Shown here one piece after another: positions 37,018 to 48,800 of a DNA stretch of 64,000 nucleotides (the stretch's first letter is position 1; every line of letters begins with the position of its first letter). The stretch is from Spongilla lacustris. Taxonomy: Eukaryota; Porifera; Demospongiae; Spongillida; Spongillidae. The notes below the pieces were generated by a model. That model saw only the letters and a program-made list of their open reading frames with translations. It ran no database searches and had not been told where the DNA came from. A program made the translations under genes and the position numbers. Location of the stretch: NCBI GenBank assembly GCA_949361645.1, contig OX442416.1, forward strand, positions 19,789,530 through 19,853,529, read 5' to 3'.

Positions 37018-37898
37018 AAGGCTTGAAATCGGTTGTTCCGGAGCTCGGGTTAACCGATTGTGTCTGTCAGAGAATCAAATAACCGCCCCAACTGGTTCTA
37101 TTACGGCTAAATAACCGCTTCAACCAGTTGTTTGAAACTTTGAACAACTTCAACCGACCGGTTGGTATTTTTTAATTATAGTAGCAAGTGGCATCACGTG
37201 AGTCTTACAGCTGGGCACGAGAAAACAGATTCCATCTCACTTGGTACATATTTATAGCAACTAATTTATTATATAATTATGACAATTGGGTATGCTTGCA
37301 CAGCATGTTGTACACGGCAAGATCAGCTATGCAGTTACGCCGTAAACCATATCATCTTAATTGCCACGTGGCAAAGTGCTAGTCGGTTTATAGCTACTGC
37401 ATTTGGTCGGGTATTCGGGTGATAAGCATATACCAAAATAAGAACAAAATCCAAACAGATCGCAGTACTAACATGGTAGATGAGGAAGTAGATTAGCGGT
37501 ATGATGTCCCCGGCCGCCCAGGAACATTCCGAGAGGGATGACACAAAATCAGTAATTTGTCCAGGAATTTTACGTAATATTGTTGTTTATATATAATACC
37601 ACTGCTAGTGTCACATCAGGCGCTAATTGGGTAATAATGCAATCCGATTGGACTGCACGCCCCGTTGCAGCAGAAAAAATCTTGGTATAGGCTTAATTGT
37701 CACCCAAACGCCGTAGTAGTAGCTTTTGGTCCATCGATTATGCAAAAATTAATTTTTAAACTGGAAATTAGCGGTTATTTTAAAATGAACAACCTCAACC
37801 CACCGGTTATTTTTAAACAATCACCTTAACCGACCGGTTTTTTAAATTTAATAACCTGTTACAACCGGTTGTTTCTAAACTAGCAGGTTTCAAGCCTT
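37018..37898. mobile_element. Non-autonomous DNA transposon with CCGGTT subterminal repeats
   Basis: The ends are inverted repeats (AAGGCTTGAAA and TTTCAAGCCTT) flanked by a 4-bp duplication ACAT (37014-37017 and 37899-37902). Inside each end are many copies of AACCGGTT-like motifs (about 37030-37165 and 37780-37885), typical of transposase-binding arrays. No transposase ORF is present. A similar motif array lies at 54970-55125. The superfamily is not assigned. Confidence 0.7.
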
Positions 37899-37902
37899 AC
37901 AT

Positions 37903-39528
37903 CCGCAGTCGTAAGATGATAATCAATTAGCTGCTAGTGATGAAAAATTAACTCAGAGTAGGAGAATGCAGAAACTTAAAATGGAATCAAGTTAGACTCA
38001 CAAGTTCATACAACATGACTAGGGCCACCAATGGTACCACTGAACAGACGTATGTTCTTACAATAATATACATGTAGCAAAATTACATACAAAATGGCTA
38101 TGGCATGTGTGTAAGCATACTGTCACTTTGTATTACATAAATTCAAATAGCTACTCCGTTGAGTAAAATATGTACGTGATATTTATACTCATTGCATGCA
38201 GGCCTACTGGTCACAATGATGACATGAACTCTTGAAAGCTTTCCTTGGGTATTAAGGGTACAGCTGATAATGGATTAAATGAAGTAAGAATCACCGTTTT
38301 ATTAGGCCTATCCCACAAATACAATAAGATATAACCCAGTGGTGGTCTGACCATCACTGCAGAATGCACATCACTCACTAGATACATGTATGTACATGTA
38401 TGCTACCCCTCTAGTCAGGGGTGCATACATTAACGACCACACTTCAACTGACATACCTGGTTGTATCTAATGGCAACAGAAATGCAGCTGGAGATAGTTC
38501 AGATTGGGTGGTGGTACATGTAGCTGTAGGGAAACAAACATATACTCATCAATACCCTTCTTGGTGGTTATGTACCAGGTTGTGGTTAATTTGTCAGCTC
38601 CCAATGATTACCTTCCTCCTTTCCCTGCTCCATTGGTACAAGCTCCTTCTGCTCCATCTTGTCACCATCAAACATAAATTCTGCATAGCAATAGTATACT
38701 GTGAGTGTTAGTTGATTAAACATTAATAAGACTATTGTTACAGTGGTTAGTAAAGTGGTTAGTTGATTATCAAATGTGTGCGTGCTGTGAACATGCAGTA
38801 CTGGTCCAAAATCAAATAGACTCACGTATACATCCTATACTTCAACTTGTTTTTTTTTGGGAATTGACATTAATAACAATTTGGAACCTTTCCATTTCAC
38901 AAGTACAAAACACGTAGTACACCAACTGATCATGCATGTTCAAACATGGACATGGTGATGACATTTTTAACCATTAGGCAGCTACCCTCCAATCACCACA
39001 CTGTGATCACGTACTGTACAAATTTGGTCCTATACTGGTTCCAATTACAGCCCTTGTCATGTTCCTTTACAGTTACTGTTCACAACAATGACTCGGATAT
39101 GACATTATGTACAAGTAACTGACTTGAAATGACTGTAAGTTAAATTTGGGGTCACATACAAAGACTTCGCGTTTTATATGTCTGTAGTGTAATTCGTACG
39201 CACAGCCCGCCTTTACTCACTTCCTTCCATGATATCCAACACACAAGGGGTTCACTTTTCAGTAGACACGCTGAGTTTATGCATTACAAAACACTCCTCT
39301 ACACTCCTCTACACTCTGCCTTTATAGCCACGTACGTACGTACTATAGTACGTGACAAAGTGCAGTGCAATAGTATTAATAAATTGCGGAATTTTAATAT
39401 ACTTGCTGTAGCTGGCCACGCCCCCATCACTTGCAATTAATAGGCTACGTTAGCTGGCGCTGACTCCGGCAAAGTACGACTGTCTGGTTGACATTAATAT
39501 TATGTGTCTGTAGTACGTAGCCTTTGCA
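37903..39528. other. Non-coding stretch, nothing recognised
   Basis: It may contain 5' UTR or promoter sequence of the minus-strand TRIM-NHL gene: a minus-strand ATG followed by GTGAGT lies near 39210-39230, but its phase does not fit exon 36315. A tandem ACACTCCTCT stretch is at about 39290-39315. Confidence 0.35.
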
Positions 39529-39781
39529 GGGGCGGATACAGGATTTTATGTTAGGGTCTTGCATTGTGCCTCCAAACCAGTATGAGAAGGCGCTGTAGGC
39601 CATCCCCGGCCCAGTGGGCCTGCCCCGAGAAAACCGCAGCCGCTTTTTATTCGTTTATTAGATTTCTTAACGTCCTAGAAGGTCTGTAGCTTGCCGAGTT
39701 TTACAATGCTCAAAATTAAGCCTGAAGGTCCTGGCTCCTCCTCTATACATGTAGGTACAAAAGGGTCCTGGATCCGATCCT
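39529..39781. mobile_element. Possible MITE/SINE-like element (GGGGCGGATxCAGGA ends)
   Basis: The left end is GGGGCGGATACAGGATTTT and the right end is the near complement (GGGTCCTGGATCCGATCC). The GGGGCGGATCCAGGA end is common in dispersed invertebrate repeats. There is no ORF. Confidence 0.45.
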
Positions 39782-41784
39782 CAATGGTTTTAAGTGGATC
39801 CCCAATACCTTCATTGGTTGGTATTGTTTAAAAACTAACCTAGCATAAACGCATGTACTGCGCGCGCGAGAGCTGATTTTGAACCAACTTTGAGATTAGT
39901 AAATTAAATAACCTGTTATTATATTATTATTTTTATCGTTGTCCACTCATCCACAAGTCTTTTTGTGCATAATGTGTAAAAATCTAGAACACTGCTCATC
40001 TGTATCAAATAGTGCAGAGCTAAATATAAAAGTGAACTGTGAACACCTGTGCACATGCACTGTGCGTACAGAGTGCACAGGTGTTCTACACGGGCGCAAA
40101 TAGACATTAATAAAGGATGCATAAACACGTTTCGTTGCTCTCGCTTACATGATTAGTAATTTAATGCTTACAAAGAGCATTGAACATATTAATTTTACTC
40201 CTTTCACTACTTATTGGTGGTAACACCTCCAGACTCTTGGTAGAAGTTGTATTTTTATCAAACATGTACACAAAATAGTAGAAAAGTGTAATTTATTATC
40301 ACTGTCCGAGCATCCCCCCTTTCTGTTTATGTCCCAAGAGTACTACTGGTGACAGCATTTCTTCCAATGCTAGGCATTTCTGCATCGCTCTCAACGATAG
40401 AAATGCGTTTTTATTTTTATTTTGCAGAGGCTAACCGGCCATCGTACCACCCGCTTTGACTCGCTTCGCTTAGTCCGCCTTGAGTCTTGACTTAATTCGA
40501 TGCTCGTACCTCCTGTATCCCAAATTCTTGAATTTGCTTATATATATGGCTCTCCTTGCAGATCTTTGTAACAGTTTCTATCTTGAAGGTAAGCTTCCTG
40601 CTCTTTCCTCAACTTTATACCTGACTTTGGTGGTAACCGCGGCGTTCTTTGCGAACGAAAAAGGAAACTACAAGCCTAAACATTGTTTTTTCAAAAAGAA
40701 ATAAAAATTTGAAGGACTAAAATGGATAGCGCTATTTAGATGAAAGCCTACAGAAGCTAAACAGCAACAAAAAATTCATCAATACCGTTCGAATTGATGT
40801 CGATACGAGCGGCGTAAAGTCATCCTTAATTCAGGATGGAAATCCTGAATTAAGGATGAAAACAGATTAAAGGCTAAACAATGCAAAACTGTTGGCGCTC
40901 CGTCCCAGGTCGAAGTTTGGACCCAACTCGGCCGCCGCCCACTAGTTAGGTCCACAATTATTATTTTCCGAACCCCCCCATTTTCGGACCTGGTTACGGG
41001 CTTGCGTTGCACAACGCAAGGATGTGTGCGACGGCTTCCGAGTCTTGAGAAAAGGCAAGCACGTGCACGATCGGCTACAAATGATCTTGCCCGCGAGGTC
41101 ATGAACAAAATTGAGACATTGATGTGTTTAGGAGTGCATGTGCTATCTCTTTGCTAGGTGTATACAGTAGTACCGTGTTTTAAAAAATCACACTTCAGAC
41201 ATGTATCAAAGGATGTATAGATGGTTCCCTCCAGCACCCATGTTCCCTTCACAATGCCCTAGCTGGACCACAGGGGTGCTCTAGAAAAGGCAAAAGGTGC
41301 ACAGAAGGCCACACCCATGTTCCCTCCCCATGACTGATGTTCCCTCCTCACACTACGATTCCCTACTTACACTACACCCATGTTCCCTACTTACATGACA
41401 CCTGTGTGACTGTGTCCCTCTCACATTCAAATCCATGCATGTTCCCCGACAATCTTATTGTCCGCATTCCGCAAGTTTAGTTTTTAAAAAATATGAATAC
41501 GGAACATCTAGCTAGCTGCAGAAGTGGCAGCTATTATGTCTATTCTATTCAGACTATACACTTTTCGGAATAGTAGTGAAAGATGAGTTGATCAAACAAA
41601 AACTCAAAACAAAAACGCCATGACGTTAAAGGGAGGGGGGGGAGGGTAATATGGTAACGTCACAATGACGCAAATTTTCCAAAAATAGTTTGGACTAGCC
41701 CCACTTTACTTACTTTAGCGATAATCATCGTTACGTACATTTGGGTCTGGGTACGATATTAACTAGTGGGTGGGCCGAGCCATT
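39782..41784. other. Non-coding stretch
   Basis: It contains a perfect hairpin (40821-40858) and a loose minisatellite of CCCATGTTCCCT motifs (about 41218-41420). A 109-codon minus-strand frame at 40779-41108 (includes GGVRKIIIVDLTSGRRPS) is not recognised and may be part of a transposon. Confidence 0.4.
40821..40858. repeat. Perfect 17-bp inverted repeat with 4-nt loop
   Basis: The arms CATCCTTAATTCAGGAT and ATCCTGAATTAAGGATG flank GGAA. This could be a cruciform or RNA hairpin; nothing around it shows a function. Confidence 0.85.
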
Positions 41785-42020
41785 CATATCCGCCCCCGAT
41801 CGGACCGATTGTTCAGCTGTATTGGCACGCCCCCTGAAAAAACGATGTTCTCTAAGCGTATGAAGGAGTTTGTATTTGGTACGATATTAGACGTGCGCGT
41901 ATGATGTAGGCCTAGGCCTATTTTGATGTATGTTATCGTGTGGGGTCCTACCTTGCACCCAGGCCTAGCAGTTTTCGTAGCACCTAGTCGTGTTCACGTA
42001 TACATACTCGTTACTGACTC
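41785..42020 (+). promoter_or_regulatory. Conserved upstream region of ankyrin gene B
   Basis: This is the paralogue of 7183-7440 upstream of gene A, sharing ATCCGCCCCCGATCGGAC, the ACGATATTAGACGTGCGCG region and GTTTTCGTAGCACCTAGTCG. It shows that the whole gene start was duplicated. Confidence 0.4.
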
Positions 42021-42034
42021 GATATGATCTCTAG

Positions 42035-42178
42035 TATGGTTCCTTTAAACTAGGTACTGGAATTTCATGTATTGAAGAACAGAAGCTTCGACATGCGATT
42101 CAGAGACGTGATACTGGCGAGGTGGTGAGGTTGATCGAAAGTGGAGCGGTATCAGTAGGAAATTACTGCTACGAACCG
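42035..42178 (+). pseudogene. First exon of ankyrin gene B, start codon out of frame
   Basis: This is the counterpart of gene A exon 1: EEQKLRHAIQRRDTGEVVRL then IESGA, ending at a GTAAGCAGG donor that matches gene A. Relative to gene A about 26 bp are missing between ATGTAT and GAACAGAAGC, so the equivalent ATG now reads M-Y-stop. In the ankyrin frame there is no ATG after the TAG at 42032. Either an upstream exon supplies the start or gene B is a pseudogene. Confidence 0.55.
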
Positions 42179-42202
42179 GTAAGCAGGAGAAAGTTTGTGG
42201 CA

Positions 42203-42435
42203 TATAGGATTGAAACGGACAATGGCACCTGGTGTAAAAGGCACGGAAACTAGATTTGACAGAAATTAGAAAATACTAGTAGGCCTATATTTTAGCCGGC
42301 ACACACTTTCTAAAATAGTGCATGCTGAGGAATGTGCTAAATATAGGCCTATTTTCCCGGTCCAATTTCTGTCAAATCTTGTTTCCGCGCTTTTTAAATG
42401 CACCACCATTCCCCATTGTCCAGTTCAATCCTATA
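42203..42435. mobile_element. Foldback MITE (TATAGGAT family) just after gene B exon 1
   Basis: The left arm runs from TATAGGATTGAA through GGACAATGGCACCTGGTG to TAGGCCTATATTTAGCC. The right arm is its complement and ends TTCAATCCTATA. It starts 24 bp after the exon 1 donor. No ORF. Confidence 0.7.
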
Positions 42436-43017
42436 TATTCCACATACTTTCACGGTTTCACCTAGAATTATTCTGCCTCGGCAGTACCAGGAATAGACGT
42501 ACTATATGTCCCATCCCTCTAAATGCTACTGGTCTCCCCTCTAGCCATAGCAGCCCTGGAGGTGGTAATGGTGGCAGCACTGCTGGGGGGGGGGGGGGGG
42601 GGGGGGAGGAGGGAGGAGGGAGGAGGGAGGAGGGGGGAGGGGGGGGGGCAGTTGGGTTCATACAGGGAGTAGCTATATATGTGGGAAGGAAATGGTTTCA
42701 GTCATCGTTAACTACTAATTTTACCTACATGTACATTTGCCAACCAGGTCTTCTATGCACAAAAAAAAATTCAATACATGCATGACCAGGTGTTAAAAAA
42801 GGCATGATGCAGTGTTAAATAGTGAAGTCATAGGTACATCAGATAGTACAGTTGTATACATGTATATACATGTAAACAAAAAATGATCTCACAAAATGGA
42901 GGTCACCGGGGCTGAGATATTTTTAGTATCTAGACAGATCATTAATTTGTGAACCTTAAAGCGCCACACATGTACACAAATGAGTCAGATCATGCTATTA
43001 CAAATAATATACCGTAC
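42436..43017. other. Intron of gene B with a G-rich tract
   Basis: It includes a G-run followed by GGAGGAGG units (42582-42650). No exon was recognised on the plus strand. Confidence 0.4.
42582..42650 (+). repeat. Poly-G / (GGGAGGA)n tract
   Basis: An uninterrupted G run followed by six or so GGAGGAG units and further G runs. Confidence 0.9.
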
Positions 43018-43187
43018 CTTTTGGTGATAGTTTTGTAAGAAGTTCTCTAAGACCCCTACGCCTCTTTTTGGAGCTATTGTGTTCGGTCTTGTATTGTAAT
43101 CGGACAGCTTCGGGGTCTTTCCAATACTGACTCCTTTTAGATGCCAAAATAGAATCTGAATTATCTTCGTACTTCTGCTTTTGAGCT
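43018..43187 (-). CDS. Possible exon with YWKDPE motif, probably repeat-derived
   Basis: The minus-strand frame reads QKYEDNSDSILASKRSQYWK then DPEAVRLQYKTEHN and KKRRRGLRELLTKLSPK. A CAG acceptor precedes it and AAG-GTACGG follows. YWKDPEAxR units are typical of lysine-rich tandem-repeat ORFs in sponge and other invertebrate mobile elements. Only one unit is present, so it is at best a fragment. Confidence 0.3.
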
Positions 43188-43282
43188 GCACTCAAGGTCC
43201 CGTGGATATAGCTTCCTCTTTACTTAGCAGATCGCCGGCTTATAATCTATATGTGCATGACGTTCAGCGGCCTTTGTTTGTT

Positions 43283-43425
43283 TCTAGTCTGGGGACCCGA
43301 CTGATGGTTGTACTATTAGTCTGGGGACCCGACTGATCACTGATGGTCGTACTATCAGTCTGGGGACCCGACTGATGGTTGTTCTATCAGTCTGGGGACC
43401 CGACTGATGGTTGTACATGTACTGG
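43283..43425. repeat. Tandem repeat, ~40-bp unit, four copies
   Basis: Four copies of GTCTGGGGACCCGACTGAT, each followed by a short GGTTGTACTAT-like spacer. Confidence 0.85.
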
Positions 43426-43481
43426 GGTCAATTGCGCATCCGTCATGAATTCATCTAAGCCCTACCCTTCTAGCATGAATC

Positions 43482-43746
43482 TCATTAACAGAGCCATTGT
43501 AGTTATCATGACAAATGATGATTTACGCGGTACACTTAGAGAACTGAAGAAGCTTCAGGTTGAAGTAATTCATCAGGCCATAGCAACTGTTCTTGATGTC
43601 TTTTGAGTACTACCAACTGGCTATGGGAAGAGTCTGCATGTGTTTTGCATGCCTTCCTATATCATTCGATCTCATCAGTACTAATGGTGAAGAGGAACGG
43701 TCTATAGTTATTGTTGCTCCTCTAACTGCTCTCATTGAAGACCAGG
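43482..43746 (+). pseudogene. RecQ-family helicase fragment (Walker A region), frameshifted
   Basis: Three frames together give the start of a RecQ-type ATPase. The first is LRELKKLQVEVIHQAIATVL. The second is VLPTGYGKSLHVFCMP with an intact GYGKS Walker A. The third is FDLISTNGEEERSIVIVAPL, then TALIEDQV, matching the usual IVxxPLxALMxDQ motif Ia, and it meets a GTAAGA donor. At least two frameshifts break the frame, and no downstream motifs were found. It lies inside an intron of ankyrin gene B. Confidence 0.6.
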
Positions 43747-44462
43747 TAAGATCCCATCATATAAATAAGTTCGAGCATAAAGGAAGGTTTTGAAGGAGGG
43801 CATGAAGTACTGTCTCATATGATTCGATCACTCCAGATATGGTTATTTGGTCCTTGCTAGAGCTTTTGCCATTTGCCTGTCAATGTTTTCATTGCACAGC
43901 GATACTTTTTGTGAGGAAAGGCCACGATGATATTAAAATGTATCATGTAAAAATCTTTGCCATTGTACAGTGGACTTGGTCCTATAATTTTTTTGTACGG
44001 TTATTTTGTTCACTTGAATATATTTGACAACGTAGGTATAATGTACAACTAATTTTCAACCGTTGTCTTTTGATTGGAATAAGCGAGACGCAAGTCACGG
44101 TTCTAAAAAAATGATTTCATCACTCCACAATCAATCCTACATGTACATTGTATATGGAACCTTGCTACCACAGGCCAATTAAGGTTGAGAGATATACATA
44201 TGATTAGATGATGATGATCACGTACTTGAACATGAGGGAGGGGAGTGTCAGGTCAAGGCTGTACATTTTGCTACCTGAACCTTGAATAAAGACATTGTTG
44301 GCCCAAAAAACTATCCCGGCATCTGTGATGTACATTTGTACATGCTAACTGGCCTCTTCCCCATTCCCTTGATTAATGATTACAATAAATTCCTTTAAAA
44401 AATCATATATCAATTACATATCACACATATATTTATGTGTGTACTTGAATTAGAGGCTAATG
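43747..44462. other. Intron of gene B, no exon recognised
   Basis: Around 44225-44450 the sequence resembles gene A near 7840-8050 (GAACATGAGGGAGGGGAGTG block), which supports the A/B segmental duplication. Confidence 0.4.
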
Positions 44463-45858
44463 TTTGAGAGGGCCATGTTGATGACCATGGACCATGGACA
44501 TGTGCACATTGTACATGTACCCACAATGTTGACTGAACTATTGTACCCACTCCAGGATGGTTATACTCAATTACATCTTGCTGCTATGGGAGGTCATACT
44601 GCTTGTGTGGAACGTCTCCTTTCCACTCCTGGTATTGATGTTAACATTAAGGGGAAGGTGAGTTGGTCCACTGAATATTAAAATAAGATATGCACCGATA
44701 TAGGAACTGTATAGCAGACCATGTACTACATGTACATGTGTACATGTGTACATTGTACCCACCATGGTGGCTGAACTATTGTACCAACTCCAGTATGGTG
44801 ATATTCCATTACACTGTGCTGAGAGGGCCATGTTGATGACCATGGACCATGGACATGTGTACATTGTACATGTCCCTACAATGTTGACTGAACTATTGTA
44901 CCCACTCCAGGATGGTTATACTCAATTACATCTTGCTGCTATGGGAGGTCATACTGCTTGTGTGGAATGTCTCCTTTCCACTCCTGGTATTGATGTTAAC
45001 ATTAAGGGGAAGGTGAGTTGGTCCACTGAATATTAAAATAAGATATGCACCAATACAGGAACTGTATAGCAGACCATGTACTACATGTACATGTGTACAT
45101 GTGTACATTGTACCCACCATGTTGGCTGAACTATTGTACCAACTCCAGTATGGTGATATTCCATTACACTGTGGTGAGAGGGCCATGTTGATGACCATGG
45201 ACCATGGACATGTGTACATTGTAATGTACTTACAATGTTGACTGAACTATTGTACCCACTCCAGGATGGTTATACTCAATTACATCTTGCTGCTATGGGA
45301 GGTCATACTGCTTGTGTGGAACGTCTCCTTTCCACTCCTGGTATTGATGTTAACATTAAGGGGAAGGTGAGTTGGTCCACTGAATATTAAAATAAGATAT
45401 GCACCGATATAGGAACTGTATAGCAGACCATGTACTACATGTACATGTGTACATGTGTACATTGTACCCACCATGTTGGCTGAACTATTGTACCAACTCC
45501 AGTATGGTGATATTCCATTACACTGAGTTGAGAGGGCCATGTTGATGACCATGGACCATGGACACGTGTACATTGTACATGTACCTACAATGTTGACTGA
45601 ACTATTGTACCCACTCCAGGATGGTTATACTCAATTACATCTTGCTGCTATGGGAGGTCATACTGCTTGTGTGGAACGTCTCCTTTCCTCTCCTGGTATT
45701 GATGTTAACATTAAGGGGAAGGTGAGTTGGTCCACTGAATATTAAAATAAGATATGCACCGATACAGGAACTGTATAGCAGACCATGTACTACATGTACA
45801 TGTGTACATGTAGTACATTGTACCCACCATGGTAGCTGAACTATTGTACCAACTCCAG
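44463..45858 (+). repeat. Four tandem copies of a ~356-bp ankyrin exon unit
   Basis: Units start at about 44463, 44822, 45178 and 45534. Each has intron end, a full ankyrin exon, intron, and then the first about 28 bp of a second ankyrin exon fused directly to intron sequence (GAGAGGGCCATGTTGATGACC). Only the last unit continues into a complete second exon (45859-45960). The units are nearly identical, so the amplification is recent and was probably driven by unequal crossover within the second exon. Confidence 0.85.
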
Positions 45859-48800
45859 TATGGTGATATTCCATTACACTGTGCTGCAAGAGGAGATCAT
45901 ACTACTTGTGTGGAACATCTCCTTTCCACTCCTGGTATTGATGTGAACATTAAGGATAAGGTGAGCTGGTCTATTTAATGATCAAGTAATAATGATATGT
46001 ATGGTGCTGAACACTATCCTGTATATGGATGGTGATGTAAAAAACAAGACCATAGAGCAGCTGCTTCTAAGCCTACACACAAAGACCAGTGTGTCCCTGC
46101 CAGTCCATTGAATGTTGCTGTGTATCATTGAATTATATCATGTGTAGTTGTTCATTAAGAGTTTGTATTGTTGGTCCATATAAAGTTCCTATAGAAACCT
46201 TATATACCACTACTGCAGGGGTGGGAAACCCAATCGCTGACCAATTAAAAAAAAATTGTGGCTGAGTGCTTATTACATAGATCAGACTAGACTCTGTGGT
46301 ATAACAGTGTAGCTTAGTGAACTCTACATATCTGGAATTCCATAATACATTGAAGCCAATAGGACAAAGCTAATCACTTTGGTAAAGAGGTCCAGGTAGC
46401 TGATCCAGTAGTCTGCTGGGTCCCAGACGCTGTCCAGCACCTGCTGCCATGTGGAGATCGACCTTCACGTCCTAGCCTTCTCCATGTGAAGACCTTCACC
46501 TCCTAGCCTGCTGCCATGTGGAGACCTTCACCTCCTAGCCTGCTGCCATGTGGAGACCTTCACCTCCTAGCCTGCTCCATGTGGAGACCTTCCCCTCCTA
46601 GCCTGCTGCCATGTGGAGACCTTCACCTCCTAGCCTGCTCCATGTGGAGACCTTCACCTCCTAGCCTGCTCCATGTGGAGACCTTCACCTCCTAGCCTGC
46701 TGTCATGTGGAGACCTTCACCTCCTAGCCTGCTGCCATGTGGAGGCCTTCACCTCCTAGCCTGCTCCATGTGGAGGCCTTCACCTCCTAGCCTGCTCCAT
46801 GTGGAGACCTTCACCTCCTAGCCTGCTGCCATGTGGAGACCTTCACCTCCTAGCCTGCTGCCATGTGGAGACCTTCACCTCCTAGCCTGCTGCCATGTGG
46901 AGGCCTTCACCTCCTAGCCTGCTGCCATGTGGAGACCTTCACCTCCTAGCCTGCTGCCATGTGGAGACCTTCACCTCCTAGCCTGCTCCATGTGGAGACC
47001 TTCACCACCTAGCCTGCTTAACAACCAATATGACCTACGCCAATGAATTTGCCACAATTATAGGTAATTCTTCAATGATTGTCAAATACAGTCAGTAATG
47101 CATTGCTATAAGATGTACATGTATATTCGGTAAATCGCAAAGCAACTTAAAGTACCAACTAATAATGTTGGAAAAATCTAAACAACATTTTAAATGAAGT
47201 GGGTAGTATGACTGGTCTTTAGCAGTAAGCAAATTTTTTTTGTGGAATTTGCTAGCTCTACATACTTATGAATGATAGGTATTTGTCAGTCGAATAGCAT
47301 AGTGAATGGACAAAATCTTGAAAAGCAAAAACCGATTAGTATTACATGTAGAGCACTGATATAGAATGTAGCACACAAATCATGCTTCAATAAATATTCA
47401 AAAAAGTTCTTTTGTTGTACTTTTTTCCAGTGACAATTTAATTCTTCACATAATGCATTTTTCAGAACCACATTCGTTTTTTTGCATCATGTAACCAAGC
47501 GTATGATTTATAAAATAGATTGACAATCGGTAGATACACTAAACAACATTAGAGAAATGAATGCCAAAAACCTGTATTTTAATTATAATGAATTTTCAAA
47601 TATTGGTCCTACGAGTAGGACTTGGACCTGGGAAATTAAGGTTAAACTGTTTGTACGTTATCTTTCACCAATCTTTGTTTACACTTATTTATCATATTGT
47701 GTAGAAACAGTGGCTGGATGTGAAAATCTGATTACCATGATCACAGCTTAAATGGTTTAAAAATTTTTTTGAAGTACAATGTAAGTGTATGCTGGGGGCA
47801 TTTATTGGCTGGATGGTGAGCTCAGGTCAGTCTAGGCATTGGTGCACAAAGGCCAGCTCGTTTTAATTTGTGTATTGCGTGTTATGAATTGCACTATCCT
47901 TTCAAGACAGTTCTCAGATGAACAGATTACTTAGGACCTTAAAGTAACTCATATTGCTGCCTTATGAATATGGTTTGATCCCAGGAGGAAAATGCGCTTA
48001 TTTTGTTCTATCTATAACCAATTTAAAAACATTAACCATGTATGCACGTACGTGTATGTATGGAATTGGCTCCAGGCAAAAGATGTGGTGTTTGAACCCA
48101 ATATGATATTACAATATTGGCACAGAGCTACCATAGTGAACCTGTATATACATGTAGGAAATAGTGAAAAACCATATCAGCTTGAGAAATGTTAGCTCCC
48201 TTGTATTAGAAAGACTTTACATATAGCTACCTGCACCATACAAACATGAAGCCACTAAGGTGTAAACATGCACATGTGTATGTGTAAACCTTTGCGCACT
48301 AATGTAAAATGAGGGGGATAAGGCAGGTTAACATTCACAGCTGCTGGGATAGTTTTTGGTGTCTGAACTATTGTACCCACTCTAGGGTGGTGATACTCCA
48401 TTACACCTTGCTGCAAAGGGAGGTCATACTACTTGTGTGGAACATCTCCTTTCCACTCCTGGTATTGATGTGAACATTAAGACTGCAGTGAGTTGGTCCA
48501 CTGATTATTAAAATAAGATATGCACTGTTATAGGAACTGTAGCTGATATATATAGCAAGCCACTACACTTTTTGGCTCAAATAATAAACATGCAGCACTA
48601 CGAATTTAGTCTGATTTTTTCTACTGTACCTTGCAATAAGTATTTAAAAACAAAAGTAGTTATATTGTACTCGCATCTGTTTCCAATGTCAGTAGAACCT
48701 TCGGCTGTGAAGTTACATGTACAACTACAAGTTGATATGTCGCATCAATTAGAAAAATGTTCACAAAAACGGTCACGTTTTCTTACATATTGCAGAAAAT

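Noticed and set aside
46440..47020. CRISPR-like array
   Set aside because: Units are adjacent without unique spacers, vary in length, and lie in a eukaryotic intron.
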